A stretch of DNA of 64,000 bases from Vicinamibacterales bacterium (GCA_036012125.1 DASCOS010000004.1:62001-126000), one strand, 5' to 3'. Counted from the first letter of the stretch, positions 1 through 9,332 are shown. Notes: generated from the letters alone by a model not told the origin. Numbers and translations are program-made.

Positions 1-123
1 GTGCGGGCGGAGGACGCCGAAGCCGCCGACGAGATGTTCAAGACACTAATGGGCGAAAAAGTAGAGCCCCGCAGCGAATTTATCAAGAAGAACGCGTTGG
101 ATGTAAAAAACCTCGACGTGTGA
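1..123 (+). CDS. gyrB: DNA gyrase subunit B, C-terminal end (partial)
   Basis: The window opens in frame inside this gene: 40 codons and a TGA at 121-123. The residues include a [11 protein letters not shown] segment and end [10 protein letters not shown], which matches the conserved C-terminal tail of GyrB (typically ...F(I)EKNA..V.NLD.). GyrB is the ATPase subunit that pairs with GyrA to introduce negative supercoils. gyrA begins 59 bases downstream on the same strand, the common bacterial gyrB-gyrA order. The rest of the gene lies outside the window. Confidence 0.9.
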   Translation: MRAEDAEAADEMFKTLMGEKVEPRSEFIKKNALDVKNLDV

Positions 124-182
124 CCCAGGCCCAGCCTGCGGTCAACGTACGCTGTGCGTGCGTTAAGGCGGCGTGACCTCGC

Positions 183-2672
183 ATGACCGATTCCGAATCA
201 AAAATCCCTGTCAACATCGAAGACGAAATGAAGCGCTCGTACATGGATTACGCCATGAGCGTAATCATTGGGCGAGCGCTGCCTGATGTACGAGACGGGC
301 TGAAACCCGCCCACCGACGCGTGTTGTATGGCATGCGAAGCATGGGCCTAGCGTCGAATCGCGGGTATCGGAAGTGCGCCAAGATTGTGGGCGAGGTGAT
401 GGGCAACTTCCATCCCCACGGCGACGCCTCGATCTACGACACGCTTGTTCGCATGGCACAAGACTTCAACATGCGGTACATGCTCATTGATTCACAGGGG
501 AACTTTGGATCCATTGACGGGGATCCACCCGCCGCAATGCGGTACACCGAAGCTCGACTGCGGACGCTCGCCGAGCAGTTGATGGCCGATCTTGATAAAG
601 AGACCGTTGATTCTGTTCCTAACTACGATGAGACGACCGAGGAGCCAACAGTGCTCCCAGCGCCCTTCCCAAATTTATTAGTGAACGGCTCAGCCGGCAT
701 TGCGGTCGGTATGGCAACAAACGTCCCGCCGCATAACCTCCGAGAGATTATTGACGGGCTTGTGTGGCTAGCTGAGCATCCAGGTGAGACAGAAGAAGAA
801 AAACTAACCAAACTACTAACTTTTATCCCTGGTCCAGATTTTCCTACCGGGGGCTATATCGTCGGCCGGCGTGGCATCCGGTCAGCGTACCAGACTGGTC
901 GAGGGTCGATCCGAATGCGTGCCAGGACCAGCATTGAAGCACTACAAAGAGGCGACCGGGCGGCGATTGTTATTGTCGAGCTTCCCTACCAGGTCAACAA
1001 GGCGAGACTGCTCGAGAAGATAGCTAGATTGGCGCGTGAGAAAGTCATTGAGGGAATTGCAGATTTGCGGGACGAATCGGACCGTGACGGAATGCGCGTC
1101 GTGATTGAGCTGAAGCGGGGCGAAGTGCCGGAAGTAGTGTTGAACAATCTCTGGAAGCACACGCCACTGCAAACCACTTTCGGCGTGATCATGCTGGCCA
1201 TCGTCGGCGGACGTCCCCGTGTTCTCACTCTTGCGGAAGTGCTCGAACAATTCTTGGAGTTCAGGCGTGAGGTGGTGCGGCGTCGCACCGAGTTTGATTT
1301 GCGTAAGGCGCTGGCGCGCGCTCACATCCTCGAAGGACTGAAGATAGCGCTCAGTCAACTTGACGCAATTATCAAATTAATTCGTGGTTCGAAGGCGCCA
1401 GCGGAGGCGCGCTCAGGCCTGATGTCGGAGTTCAGGCTGACCCGGCTGCAGGCTCAAGCCATTCTTGACATGCAACTTCAGCGCCTCACGGGACTTGAGC
1501 GACAGAAGATTGTTGACGAATTGACCGAGCTCCTGAAAACGATCGAACAGCTTCGGTCCGTACTCGGGAGTGACGCTCTGCTGCTGGAAATCGTTTTAAA
1601 TGAACTCCGTGCCGTGCGTGAGAAGTTCGGCGACGACCGTCGGAGTGAGATCGTGGACGAAACGGGTGAACTCAGCATCGAGGATCTTATTGCTGAAGAG
1701 AACATGGCGATTACGGTAACGAACACCGGCTATATCAAGCGGACTGCAATCGCCACTTACCGTAACCAGCGGCGGGGTGGAAAAGGCCGAATCGGCATGC
1801 GGATGCGCGAAGAGGATTTTGTCTCGCAACTCTTCATTGCGTCGACTCATGCCTACATCCTGATTTTCACAAACCGTGGACGCGTATATTGGCTGAAGGT
1901 CCACGAAATTCCCGACGTTGGACCTTCCGGAAAGGGCAAGGCGATCGCAAACCTTGTTTCGATGTCGGCCGGTGAGCGGGTTGCCGCCCTAGTCGCCGTT
2001 CGCGAGTGGCCCGAGAACGACGGTGAGCGGTTCATTGTCATGGGCACGCGGCAGGGCAAGGTGAAGAAGACCGACATACGAGCCTTCCGGCATCCAAGGG
2101 CCGGGGGCATTATCGCTCAGGCTGTGGGTGCTAATGATGCCGTCATCGCGGTGGTGGCGACTGACGGCACTGGAGAGCTCTTTTTGGGCACCCAGGGCGG
2201 CATGGCGATCAGATTTACTGAAACGGGCGTCCGACCCATGGGCCGGCCGGCCACCGGTGTTCGGGGCATCACCCTTCGGACCGGTGATGAAGTGGTGGCC
2301 ATGACCGAAGTTCGGCCTGGTGGCGCGCTGATGACTGTCTGCGAAAATGGCTATGGAAAACGGACAGAATTGGCCGAATATCGCGTGCAGTCTAGGGGTG
2401 GAGTGGGTATTATTAGCATCCAGAGTAGTGAGCGGAACGGTAAGGTCGTCGGCGTCGAGCACGTCCGGGGTGAGGACGAGTTGATGTTGGTGACCAAACA
2501 GGGCAAAATCCTCCGGATGCTGACCTGGAGCATCCGGGCAATCGGCCGGGCGACTCAGGGTGTCAGGCTGATCGAGATGGAGGAAGACGACCGCGTAGTC
2601 TCAATTGCTCGCCTCGCTGACCATGAGCGCGATGAGAACCAGGCGGGTGAACCGGGCGGAAACGAGGGGTAG
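183..2672 (+). CDS. gyrA: DNA gyrase subunit A
   Basis: 829 residues, the usual GyrA length. The protein cleaves and religates the gated DNA segment in the A2B2 gyrase. The N-terminal winged-helix/tower region carries the catalytic tyrosine (Tyr121 in [10 protein letters not shown]). The quinolone-determining region [10 protein letters not shown] spans residues 77-86, with alanine at position 82 (E. coli Ser83) and the acidic residue retained at Asp86 (E. coli Asp87). The GyrA box QRRGGKG is at residues 529-535, at the start of the C-terminal DNA-wrapping beta-pinwheel; this box separates GyrA from ParC. It follows gyrB directly and is probably cotranscribed with it. ATG 183 gives the expected N-terminus with the conserved [15 protein letters not shown] block. 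Confidence 0.97.
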   Translation: MTDSESKIPVNIEDEMKRSYMDYAMSVIIGRALPDVRDGLKPAHRRVLYGMRSMGLASNRGYRKCAKIVGEVMGNFHPHGDASIYDTLVRMAQDFNMRYMLIDSQGNFGSIDGDPPAAMRYTEARLRTLAEQLMADLDKETVDSVPNYDETTEEPTVLPAPFPNLLVNGSAGIAVGMATNVPPHNLREIIDGLVWLAEHPGETEEEKLTKLLTFIPGPDFPTGGYIVGRRGIRSAYQTGRGSIRMRARTSIEALQRGDRAAIVIVELPYQVNKARLLEKIARLAREKVIEGIADLRDESDRDGMRVVIELKRGEVPEVVLNNLWKHTPLQTTFGVIMLAIVGGRPRVLTLAEVLEQFLEFRREVVRRRTEFDLRKALARAHILEGLKIALSQLDAIIKLIRGSKAPAEARSGLMSEFRLTRLQAQAILDMQLQRLTGLERQKIVDELTELLKTIEQLRSVLGSDALLLEIVLNELRAVREKFGDDRRSEIVDETGELSIEDLIAEENMAITVTNTGYIKRTAIATYRNQRRGGKGRIGMRMREEDFVSQLFIASTHAYILIFTNRGRVYWLKVHEIPDVGPSGKGKAIANLVSMSAGERVAALVAVREWPENDGERFIVMGTRQGKVKKTDIRAFRHPRAGGIIAQAVGANDAVIAVVATDGTGELFLGTQGGMAIRFTETGVRPMGRPATGVRGITLRTGDEVVAMTEVRPGGALMTVCENGYGKRTELAEYRVQSRGGVGIISIQSSERNGKVVGVEHVRGEDELMLVTKQGKILRMLTWSIRAIGRATQGVRLIEMEEDDRVVSIARLADHERDENQAGEPGGNEG

Positions 2673-2753
2673 GGTATCGTGCGTAACACGCGCCCTCGGT
2701 TGGCGACCCAGTGAAGCGAGAAAACTAGTCATTGATTGAAGGAGGCTGACGAC

Positions 2754-3470
2754 ATGCATCGGCCACGATTCACGGCTTTAGCACTTTTCGTTCTGACGAC
2801 GGCCTTTGCCGGATGCTCGAGTCCACCACCCGAGGAGACGTTGATCTCAAGTTTCTTCCGCGCATCCCGCTTTCGGGACAACATGACGTCCGCTAATCTT
2901 TCGATGGTGACGTTTAGTCCTGCTGAGAGAGGCGTTGTCTCGAGCTTTGAGGTGGAAAGCATCTCCGAAGAAACAACGGCGCCGATGCGCGCCCGTGCGC
3001 TTAATGAAGCATTAATGGCAAGCCAGGCGTCGGAGTCAGAATTCTCTGAACGGAAGCAGGCTTACCAAGACGAGAATCTTGAAGCGATTGAACGGGTCCT
3101 TGAAACTGAGCAAGCGGGCAACGCACCAAGCCGCCGAGCCGATCGAACGGTCCAGGAAGAATGGACACAGTGGCGCGCAGAGATGGCCCAACATGCCCAG
3201 GAAGTCTCCGATGCGCGTGCGGCGTTGAGCGATGGGCGCATTGTGGCAGAGGGTAGCACCTACAGCCCAACGGACATGATCGACGTCGCGCTGTATGACG
3301 GCGAGATTATGTCAAAGACCGTCCGCATCATTGCGGATGTGGTCACACCGGACGAGCAAGATGTTCAGCAAACGCTCGAGGTCGAGATTCAGCGGGCCGA
3401 ACTTGTTGGAGACGACGGCACGCCGGTCAGCGGGCGCTGGATCATCACGGCTATCGACGAAGTTGGGTAG
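2754..3470 (+). CDS. Putative lipoprotein of unknown function
   Basis: ATG 2754 is preceded by a good ribosome binding site (AAGGAGG, 2739-2745), so it is preferred to the in-frame TTG at 2736. The 238-residue product has a lipoprotein signal peptide: HRPR, a hydrophobic stretch, then a lipobox ending at Cys (FAGCSS). The mature protein is charged and largely helical in the middle (Glu/Arg/Gln-rich, about residues 90-150), with a beta-type C-terminal part. I recognise no enzyme motif. It is probably anchored in a membrane facing the periplasm. It stands between gyrA and the antiporter operon with no obvious link to either. Confidence 0.75.
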   Translation: MHRPRFTALALFVLTTAFAGCSSPPPEETLISSFFRASRFRDNMTSANLSMVTFSPAERGVVSSFEVESISEETTAPMRARALNEALMASQASESEFSERKQAYQDENLEAIERVLETEQAGNAPSRRADRTVQEEWTQWRAEMAQHAQEVSDARAALSDGRIVAEGSTYSPTDMIDVALYDGEIMSKTVRIIADVVTPDEQDVQQTLEVEIQRAELVGDDGTPVSGRWIITAIDEVG

Positions 3471-3518
3471 ATCGCGCGCCGAGCTGCACTCTTAGACTTC
3501 GACCTTTTCGACTTATCA

Positions 3519-3544
3519 GTGCGGCGTCCGCTGGGGCGCCGCAC
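3519..3544 (+). terminator. GC-rich hairpin between the lipoprotein gene and the Mrp operon
   Basis: A perfect 8-bp inverted repeat, GTGCGGCG (3519-3526) and CGCCGCAC (3537-3544), has a 10-base loop. It lies 48 bases after the lipoprotein stop. No U-tract follows, so it may be a weak or Rho-assisted terminator or simply a leader hairpin of the antiporter transcript. Confidence 0.35.
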
Positions 3545-3665
3545 CACCCTCGTGTCGTCCTGACCCGGAGGTTTAAGTTGCTCATCGAGATTCGAATGGT
3601 GCTCCATGCGCGCGCCAGTCGACGAAAGATTGATGCGAGATCGTACGGCGATCGATGAACCGGGC

Positions 3666-4244
3666 ATGGCGGAACATGAACCAAGTCAGTCGCATCTTGG
3701 GCATCTAATCCACGAGTTCTGGCGCGGCCTGCCGTTTACCATCCTTCTCTTTGCCTTTTGGATTGTTCTATCGGGAAAGCTCGACAGGAGCCATTTGTTT
3801 GCCGGCGCTATCTGCGCCATTGCGATTTCGTTGTGGACCGGCCGACTTCTCAGCCTTCCGCCCCAGGTCGGTTCATCGGCATCTCACCCGTTGGCTGGTG
3901 TGTTCTGGTCACGTTTTCCGATGTATTTGCTGTGGCTAGCCTGGCAGGTCATCAGGGCGAATCTACACGTGGCTAGGATCGTGCTGCATCCGCGAATGCC
4001 AATTGAGCCGAGTCTAGTGAGGCTGGATAAACCAGCGCCGCATACATTTGCCCGTCTGGTGCTCGCGAATTCCATCACTTTAACGCCCGGGACTGTAACC
4101 CTTGATGTTGATGATGCCGGTTATCTGGTACACGCCTTGACCTCACGTAGCGCATCTGGCCTGAGAAGTGGTGACACGGTGCAGCGATGCCAGGCGCTCT
4201 TCTTACGCTCAGATCTCGAGTTGGACCGAGAGGTGACCCAATGA
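3666..4244 (+). CDS. mnhE: Mrp-type Na+/H+ antiporter subunit E
   Basis: Membrane protein of the MnhE/MrpE family (Pfam MNHE type), with two hydrophobic segments near the N-terminus (ILLFAFWIVLSG, and the following AGAICAIAISLWTG) and a third at FPMYLLWLAWQVI. The family hallmark NSITLTPGTVTLDV is present as LANSITLTPGTVTLDVD in the cytoplasmic C-terminal half. MrpE is an accessory subunit of the multi-subunit cation/proton antiporter. ATG 3666 gives 192 residues, closer to the family length than ATG 3606 (212 aa, a polar extension); the start is not settled. It is first in an operon in which nearly every junction overlaps, and its TGA overlaps the next ATG. Confidence 0.88.
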   Translation: MAEHEPSQSHLGHLIHEFWRGLPFTILLFAFWIVLSGKLDRSHLFAGAICAIAISLWTGRLLSLPPQVGSSASHPLAGVFWSRFPMYLLWLAWQVIRANLHVARIVLHPRMPIEPSLVRLDKPAPHTFARLVLANSITLTPGTVTLDVDDAGYLVHALTSRSASGLRSGDTVQRCQALFLRSDLELDREVTQ

Positions 4245-4513
4245 GCCCGTTGCTACTCGGCACAGCGTTCGTGCTTGCCGCGGCGATGGTGTTTTCACTC
4301 TACCGCGTGCTTGCCGGACCAACCGTTTTCGACCGCCTAACGGGCTTAGGTCTCATCTCGACCAAGACCATTGTGTTTCTACTGGTGCTCGGATTTCTGA
4401 CGGACCGCGTCGAAGTCTTCGTCGATATCACGCTCTCGTACACGTTGATCAGCTTCGTGGGCACACTTGCCTTAGCTAAGTACTTCGAGGCCAAAAAGGC
4501 GGATCAGCCATGA
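4241..4513 (+). CDS. mnhF: Mrp-type antiporter subunit F
   Basis: 90-residue, three-helix membrane protein of the MnhF/PhaF family. The conserved core RVLAGPTVFDRLTGLGLIST, followed by a hydrophobic helix, and the third helix SYTLISFVGTLALAKYF are typical. ATG 4241 overlaps the stop of the E subunit gene (ATGA), which implies translational coupling and argues against a longer upstream start. In Mrp complexes subunits F and G pack beside the antiporter-like subunits. Confidence 0.9.
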   Translation: MSPLLLGTAFVLAAAMVFSLYRVLAGPTVFDRLTGLGLISTKTIVFLLVLGFLTDRVEVFVDITLSYTLISFVGTLALAKYFEAKKADQP

Positions 4514-4812
4514 TCCCTGTTGCTGACCTCGTGTTACTCGTAGGGCTTTTCTTTATTGCGGCTGGTGTGGTGGGCGTGCTCAGGCTGCCAGACTTCTACA
4601 CGCGGTTACACGCCTTGGGCAAATCCGACACGCTGGGCGTGGCCCTAACCGTTGGCGCTTTGGCGCTACGCAGCGGTGCCACACTTACCAGTTTGAAGAT
4701 CTTGCTAATTGTTGCCTTCGTAACGCTCGCCAATCCGACCGCTACCCACGCGCTTGGCCGGGCGGCATATCGGGCCGGCATTGCTCCGTGGCGACGGAAG
4801 GATGCTTTGTGA
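4510..4812 (+). CDS. mnhG: Mrp-type antiporter subunit G
   Basis: 100-residue protein of the MnhG family with three membrane segments. The conserved sequence GVLRLPDFYTRLHALGKSDT is the family signature after the first helix, and TLTSLKILLIVAFVTLANPTATHALGRAAY matches the typical C-terminal half. It starts in an ATGA overlap with mnhF. E, F and G are placed first in the operon here, whereas classical mrp operons read ABCDEFG. Confidence 0.92.
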   Translation: MIPVADLVLLVGLFFIAAGVVGVLRLPDFYTRLHALGKSDTLGVALTVGALALRSGATLTSLKILLIVAFVTLANPTATHALGRAAYRAGIAPWRRKDAL

Positions 4813-5060
4813 CGCCAATGCTTGATCCATTGGCAGTTGTTTTTCTGATACTCATGATCATCTGTGCAATTTCGGTGCTCTCGGCGCGCGATTTACTGGC
4901 CGCTGTGACCGTTTTCGGCACGTTCAGTTTTTTTTCGGCTACTTACTTTGCGATTCTCGGCGCAGTTGATGTTGCATTCACCGAGGCGGCAGTCGGTGCC
5001 GCCATCACGGCAGTTTTCTTTGTCACGGCGATTTTCCGGACTGACCGAGGTGCTGATTAG
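4809..5060 (+). CDS. MbhD-like (DUF4040) antiporter subunit
   Basis: 83-residue membrane protein with three hydrophobic helices. It matches the MbhD/DUF4040 module, which in classical MrpA is fused behind the NuoL-like domain and in archaeal Mbh/Mbs complexes is a separate gene. The segment DVAFTEAAVGAAITAVFFVTAI is characteristic, with its in-membrane Glu (FTEAAVG). GTG 4809 is chosen because it overlaps the mnhG stop (GTGA) and has a GGAAGGA site upstream; an in-frame ATG at 4788 lies inside mnhG. A free-standing MbhD shows that this system uses a split MrpA. Confidence 0.82.
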   Translation: MTPMLDPLAVVFLILMIICAISVLSARDLLAAVTVFGTFSFFSATYFAILGAVDVAFTEAAVGAAITAVFFVTAIFRTDRGAD

Positions 5061-5350
5061 TGGGCCGACTGTCGCTTGTCCCGCTCGTCGTGCTGGGCGC
5101 CCTCCTTATGACGGCGGCAGGCAGCTTACCGGCGGTCGGCGACCCCGAGTCTCCAGCGGCCACGCACGTGTCGCCACGATACATTAGTCACGGGCATCAA
5201 GAAACGGGCGCCGCCAATCTCGTCACAGGTGTGTTAGCCGACTATCGATCCTACGACACACTAGGTGAGACGGCGGTGATCTGTGCGGCGGGTCTTGCCT
5301 GCTGGCTCATCCTCGGCGCGCGATGGCGAGAAGATGGTGAGGCGCAATGA
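5060..5350 (+). CDS. MbhE-like antiporter subunit
   Basis: 96 residues with an N-terminal hydrophobic segment, a polar periplasmic-type stretch and a C-terminal helix. The segment THVSPRYISHGHQETGAANLVTGVLADYRSYDTLGET closely resembles the MbhE module (the last piece of MrpA, or MbhE in hydrogenase complexes), in which NxVTxILxDYRxxDTLGE is conserved. Its GTG start overlaps the stop of the upstream gene (TAGTG). Together with the previous gene it supplies what is normally the C-terminal third of MrpA. Confidence 0.82.
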   Translation: MGRLSLVPLVVLGALLMTAAGSLPAVGDPESPAATHVSPRYISHGHQETGAANLVTGVLADYRSYDTLGETAVICAAGLACWLILGARWREDGEAQ

Positions 5351-5781
5351 ATTTAGCGTTCGGTAGCCCAGCACTCGACGCGGCGAGCCGTCTGATGACA
5401 CCGTTCATGCTGATGTTTGGTGCCTATGTGGTCGTACACGGTCACGACAGTCCAGGCGGAGGATTTCAAGGCGGTGTGATTATTGCAGCCTGCGTCATCC
5501 TGATTAGACTCGTCCGCGGACGAGCCGGGGGCTGGACACTCGCGCCCGAGCGTGCGCTGGTGTTTGCATGCGCGGGGCTGGGCATTTTTGTAGCGGTTGG
5601 GTTACTCGGCCCGCTTTTCGGTGGCAACTTTCTTGATTATTCTGTGCTTCCACTGTGGCTTGAGACCCCAGAAGTTCGAGCCGTTGGCAGTATGGCGATT
5701 GAGGTTGGTGTTGCGGTGACGGTAACTGGTGTTCTGACGCTCATTTTCGATGCGCTGGCCGAAGTGCGCAGTGACGGATGA
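5347..5781 (+). CDS. mnhB: Mrp-type antiporter subunit B
   Basis: 144-residue membrane protein of the MnhB family with four predicted helices. The segment YVVVHGHDSPGGGFQGGVIIAA is the family signature between helices 1 and 2. ATG 5347 overlaps the preceding stop (ATGA). It sits between the MbhE-like and C subunits, the order found in both mrp and mbh operons. Confidence 0.93.
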   Translation: MNLAFGSPALDAASRLMTPFMLMFGAYVVVHGHDSPGGGFQGGVIIAACVILIRLVRGRAGGWTLAPERALVFACAGLGIFVAVGLLGPLFGGNFLDYSVLPLWLETPEVRAVGSMAIEVGVAVTVTGVLTLIFDALAEVRSDG

Positions 5782-5782
5782 A

Positions 5783-6157
5783 ATGGAAGGAATCTGGAAC
5801 AGCGGAACGGCGGAATACTTTCTGACCATTGTGCTGCTACTGGTTGGACTCTACGGAATCGTCGCCCGTCAGCATTTCCTACGTAAGCTCATGGCGATGA
5901 ACATCCTTCAGGTGGCGGTCATCGTGTTCTTCATCGCGTTGTCCGCTAAATCCGGCGCAACAGTGCCCGTGGTTATCGAGGACGGGCACGAAATCAACGT
6001 CGCTTCATACGTCAATCCACTTCCCCACGCCCTGATGCTGACGGCGATTGTTGTGTCGGTTAGCACGACAGGGGTTGCTCTTGCCTTACTCATTCGTATC
6101 CGGCGGCGCTACGGTACGCTCAGTGAAACGGCGCTTCTCGCCAAGTTACGAGAATGA
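5783..6157 (+). CDS. mnhC: Mrp-type antiporter subunit C (NuoK-like)
   Basis: Small NuoK/MrpC-type protein with three transmembrane helices. Features include FLTIVLLLVGLYGIVARQHFLRKLMAMNILQ in helices 1-2 and DPLPHALxLTAIVV as NPLPHALMLTAIVVSVSTTGVALAL in helix 3. GTG 5771 would add four residues and overlap mnhB; ATG 5783 lies just behind the mnhB stop. ATG 5750 lies inside mnhB and is unlikely. The C subunit contributes to the proton path next to the D-type subunit that follows. Confidence 0.9.
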   Translation: MEGIWNSGTAEYFLTIVLLLVGLYGIVARQHFLRKLMAMNILQVAVIVFFIALSAKSGATVPVVIEDGHEINVASYVNPLPHALMLTAIVVSVSTTGVALALLIRIRRRYGTLSETALLAKLRE

Positions 6158-7623
6158 GTGCGCATTTACCGGCTCTCGTCGTTGTGGCTCCTCTTCTCGC
6201 TGCGGTCGTGGTGCCGCTGCTTGGCCGCCGTTCACCGGGTGCAGCACACCTGGTCACTCTGGCCGCTCTAGGCTTTACGCTGGCGGCTTCAACCTTTTTG
6301 CTTTCGGTGGTCGTAGCCAACGGCGTATGGCGGTATGCATTTGCCGGGTGGGCGCCGCCGTGGGGGATCGAATACGTTCTTGATCCACTAAGCGCTGGGA
6401 TGATGGTGCTTGTCAGCTTTCTTGCGCTGGCCACATCGATTTACGCGTGGTCCTACCTCTTTGCAAGCGACCCACAGCGAATCGGAATTTTCGATTCGCT
6501 CTATCTTTTGTTAGTGACCGGACTACTTGGAATCGTGGCGACCGGGGATCTTTTTAATCTTTACGTATTCTTGGAAATCTCTGCCATTGCAGCCTACGCG
6601 TTGCTTTCCACTGGCGGTGATCGCGCGACAGTGGCGACGTTTCGCTACCTACTGATCGGAACGGTGGCCGCGTCGTGCTATTTATTAGGCGTTGGCTTTC
6701 TCTACGCACTGACGGGCACGTTGAACATGGCTGACCTTACGGCCCGTTTGGCAGACGTCGATGACTCAACGGCCAAGGCTGCAGGCATTGGTTTGATTGT
6801 TATTGGCTTGGCTATCAAGGCCGCACTCTTTCCGTTCCATGGCTGGCAACCTGATGTCTACACCTACGCTCCACCACCCGTCACCGGCTTTGTAGCCGCG
6901 GTTATGACAAAGGTGAGCGCCTACGCTATTTTTCGGGTGCTTTACTTTACCCTCGGCGGTGAGCCGACGGCGGGCAGCGCCCTGGTGTTTCTCGGCTGGG
7001 CAGGAGTAATAGCGATCCTGGCGGGTGCTTGGTTGGCGCTATCGCAAACCGATATCCGCCGGATGTTGGCTTACTCCAGTGTTAGCCAGATGGGCTACAT
7101 TTTTTTTGGGTTTTCACTCGGCTCCCCGATTGCGCTTGTCGGAGCACTCTTCCACGTGCTGAATCATGCTGTGGTGAAGGGATGCCTCTTCCTCGTGGTG
7201 GGTGGTGTGAGGTGGCGTACCGGGGCATCAAACGTTGCCGAGTTTGTCGGTATGGGCCGGCGATTACCGCTGAGCATGTTGGCCTTTGCGGTGGCCGCTG
7301 TGTCGTTGGTCGGCTTACCGCCCACCGCTGGTTTCTTTAGTAAATGGTACCTATTACTCGGTGCATTTGAGGCAGAGGCATGGATTGGAGTGGGAGCGGT
7401 TGTGGTGAGCACGGGGCTGAGCGCTGTCTACTTCTTTCGGATTTTTGAACGAGCGTTCGTTGTAACTGACGACAAGCTGTCGTCAGTCCGGTCAAACGAC
7501 CTGCCCGTTGGAATGCTAGGCCCTGCGTTGGTGCTGGCCGCGGTGGTGCTACTGCTGGGCCTGTTCCAACAGCCACTCATCACACACGTGCTACAGCGCG
7601 CCCTGCCGATCGCCGTGTCCTAA
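6154..7623 (+). CDS. mnhD: Mrp-type antiporter subunit D (NuoN/NuoM-like), first copy
   Basis: 489-residue polytopic protein of the proton_antipo_M family, with about 14 helices. The residues used for proton transfer in this family are present: Glu141 in the TM5-type motif FLEISAIAAYAL, Lys222 in IKAALFPFHGW, His229, and Lys253 in VMTKVSAYAIFRVL. The closing segment KxxLFxxVGGV appears as HAVVKGCLFLVVGGVRW. The start is in an ATGA overlap with mnhC. It is the first of three ND-type subunits in this operon and the one most like canonical MrpD. Confidence 0.92.
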   Translation: MSAHLPALVVVAPLLAAVVVPLLGRRSPGAAHLVTLAALGFTLAASTFLLSVVVANGVWRYAFAGWAPPWGIEYVLDPLSAGMMVLVSFLALATSIYAWSYLFASDPQRIGIFDSLYLLLVTGLLGIVATGDLFNLYVFLEISAIAAYALLSTGGDRATVATFRYLLIGTVAASCYLLGVGFLYALTGTLNMADLTARLADVDDSTAKAAGIGLIVIGLAIKAALFPFHGWQPDVYTYAPPPVTGFVAAVMTKVSAYAIFRVLYFTLGGEPTAGSALVFLGWAGVIAILAGAWLALSQTDIRRMLAYSSVSQMGYIFFGFSLGSPIALVGALFHVLNHAVVKGCLFLVVGGVRWRTGASNVAEFVGMGRRLPLSMLAFAVAAVSLVGLPPTAGFFSKWYLLLGAFEAEAWIGVGAVVVSTGLSAVYFFRIFERAFVVTDDKLSSVRSNDLPVGMLGPALVLAAVVLLLGLFQQPLITHVLQRALPIAVS

Positions 7624-9108
7624 ATGGATTTAGCCCTTCGTCCACTCGCCGCCGTGCTCGTCTCGCTGCTTGCCGCGGTGCTGTTGCCGTTAGTGGGCAG
7701 GCGACCAACCGTCCGAGAGACCATTACCATCACGGCCGCCATCTTAAAACTTGCTCTCGTTTCGTCGATGTTACCGGCTGTGCTTGCCGGGCAAGGGGTC
7801 GAAGGCGTGTCCTTCGCACTTGGGATGGGGTTATCACTACAATTTCGAGTTGATGCCCTGGGGCTGCTCTTCGCTTTGACGGCATCAAGCCTTTGGTTGC
7901 TGACCTCGATTTATTCGATTGGTTATCTCCGAGCGACTACTTCGACACACCAAACATCGTATTATTCTGCCTTTGCGGTTTGTTTATCGGCGACGGTCGG
8001 CATCGCGTTTTCGGGCAACCTTCTGACCTTCTTCGTGTGCTACGAAGTGCTGACGCTAGCGACCTACCCGCTTGTTGTACACGGCCGCACGCCAGAGGCG
8101 CAGGCTGCTGGCCGTCGGTATCTTGTGTACACACTAGCCGCTGGCCAGGCACTACTCGTCGCGACCGTGTGGGCGGAGACTCTTGTACCGGGAAGCGAGT
8201 TTAGGCCAGGTGGTTTCCTCAATAGCCAAACATCAAGTCTGACCGTCTGGATGCTCTTCGTGCTTTTTGTTGTCGGTTGCGGCGTCAAAGCCGCAATCAT
8301 GCCACTACACGGATGGCTGCCCGCAGCCATGGTTGCCCCAACGCCAGTGAGTGCCTTGTTACACGCTGTAGCTGTTGTGAAAGCGGGTGTTTTCGGCATC
8401 GTTCGAATGGTGGGCTACGTGTTTGGCCTCGACACCCTTCGTGCGACCGGTGCCGATACTGTGTTGATCATCTTCGCCGTAGCAACCATCTTGATCGCGT
8501 CCATAAGAGCGCTGGGCGAAGACCGTCTGAAACGCCGACTAGCCTACTCAACCATCGGACAACTCTCCTATATTGTGCTCGGTGCCGCGGTGGGGTCGGT
8601 GGCAGCGTTGACTGGCGCGATGTTTCACATTGCTGGTCATGGGTTCATGAAAATCACCATGTTCTTCTGTGCAGGAACGGTGCACACGCAGGCTCATCGC
8701 GACGGTGTCAAAGGCTTAGACGGACTGGGTCGGCAAATGCCTGTGACAATGACTGCTTTTGCTATCGGCGCGTGTGGATTGGCCGGCGTACCCCTACTGG
8801 CTGGTTTTATCGCGAAGTGGAATCTTGGCGTAGGTGCGGTCGAGGTCGACCACTTACTACTGGTCGGCGTGCTCGTAGTAAGTGGACTGCTAAATGTTGC
8901 CTACTTCTTTCCTATTCTTTTCGATGCGTTCTTCAGAGCACCGACTAGCGACGTGCGCGAGGCCGGGTGGGCGATGGTCTTACCGCTTGGCGTGACGGCA
9001 GTAGTGGCGCTACTTCTCGGAGTCATACCGGATTTCGGCCTCCACTTTTTTACCTTAGCCCGCCTCGCCGCCGAGAGTGTGGTCACTGGTGCTGGAGTGC
9101 TGCAATGA
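7624..9108 (+). CDS. NuoL/MrpA-like proton-translocating subunit, second ND-type copy
   Basis: 494-residue member of the same family, starting directly after the previous stop (TAAATG). The functional residues occur at the same numbers as in the previous protein: Glu141 (CYEVLTLATYPLVVHGR), Lys222 (VKAAIMPLHGWLPAAMVAPT), His229 and Lys253 (AVAVVKAGVFGIVRMVGYV). The HGWLPxAMxAPTPVSALLHAVAVVKAG pattern is that of NuoL and the N-terminal part of MrpA. It may therefore be the antiporter module of a split MrpA, whose other modules are the MbhD- and MbhE-like genes upstream. Confidence 0.88.
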   Translation: MDLALRPLAAVLVSLLAAVLLPLVGRRPTVRETITITAAILKLALVSSMLPAVLAGQGVEGVSFALGMGLSLQFRVDALGLLFALTASSLWLLTSIYSIGYLRATTSTHQTSYYSAFAVCLSATVGIAFSGNLLTFFVCYEVLTLATYPLVVHGRTPEAQAAGRRYLVYTLAAGQALLVATVWAETLVPGSEFRPGGFLNSQTSSLTVWMLFVLFVVGCGVKAAIMPLHGWLPAAMVAPTPVSALLHAVAVVKAGVFGIVRMVGYVFGLDTLRATGADTVLIIFAVATILIASIRALGEDRLKRRLAYSTIGQLSYIVLGAAVGSVAALTGAMFHIAGHGFMKITMFFCAGTVHTQAHRDGVKGLDGLGRQMPVTMTAFAIGACGLAGVPLLAGFIAKWNLGVGAVEVDHLLLVGVLVVSGLLNVAYFFPILFDAFFRAPTSDVREAGWAMVLPLGVTAVVALLLGVIPDFGLHFFTLARLAAESVVTGAGVLQ

Positions 9109-9332
9109 CGACACGTCAAGTGTTTGGCGCGATGACGGTGTGCACGGTTGGTCTTATCGCCATCGAAATCGCCATCGTGCAAGAAGTGCACGGCGGGTGG
9201 TGGCACCGTGTTGCAGGGTTCGACTTATTGGCTGGCTTCACCGGTTGCCTAGCGTTAATTTGGGGAGCCAAGGCGTTGGGTCGATTGGGGCTGCAACGGT
9301 CTGAGCACGAACATCCTGAGACTGAGCCCTAA
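9105..9332 (+). CDS. Small two-helix membrane protein in the Mrp operon
   Basis: 75 residues, ATG 9105 in an ATGA overlap with the previous gene, and itself overlapping the next gene by one base (TAATG). Two hydrophobic segments (FGAMTVCTVGLIAIEIAIVQEV, and FDLLAGFTGCLALIWGAKAL) flank a short Trp/His-containing hinge; the C-terminus is acidic. The tight coupling on both sides argues that it is translated and belongs to the complex. I do not recognise its family. Confidence 0.7.
   Translation: MTTRQVFGAMTVCTVGLIAIEIAIVQEVHGGWWHRVAGFDLLAGFTGCLALIWGAKALGRLGLQRSEHEHPETEP

Noticed and set aside
942-1358. Antisense ORFs of 100-157 residues within gyrA
   Set aside because: gyrA is intact on the plus strand, and the antisense products have no homology signal or ribosome site.
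8277-8948. 223-residue plus-strand ORF inside the second ND-type gene
   Set aside because: It is out of frame within a clearly conserved membrane protein and has a Cys/Arg-rich composition typical of overlap artefacts.
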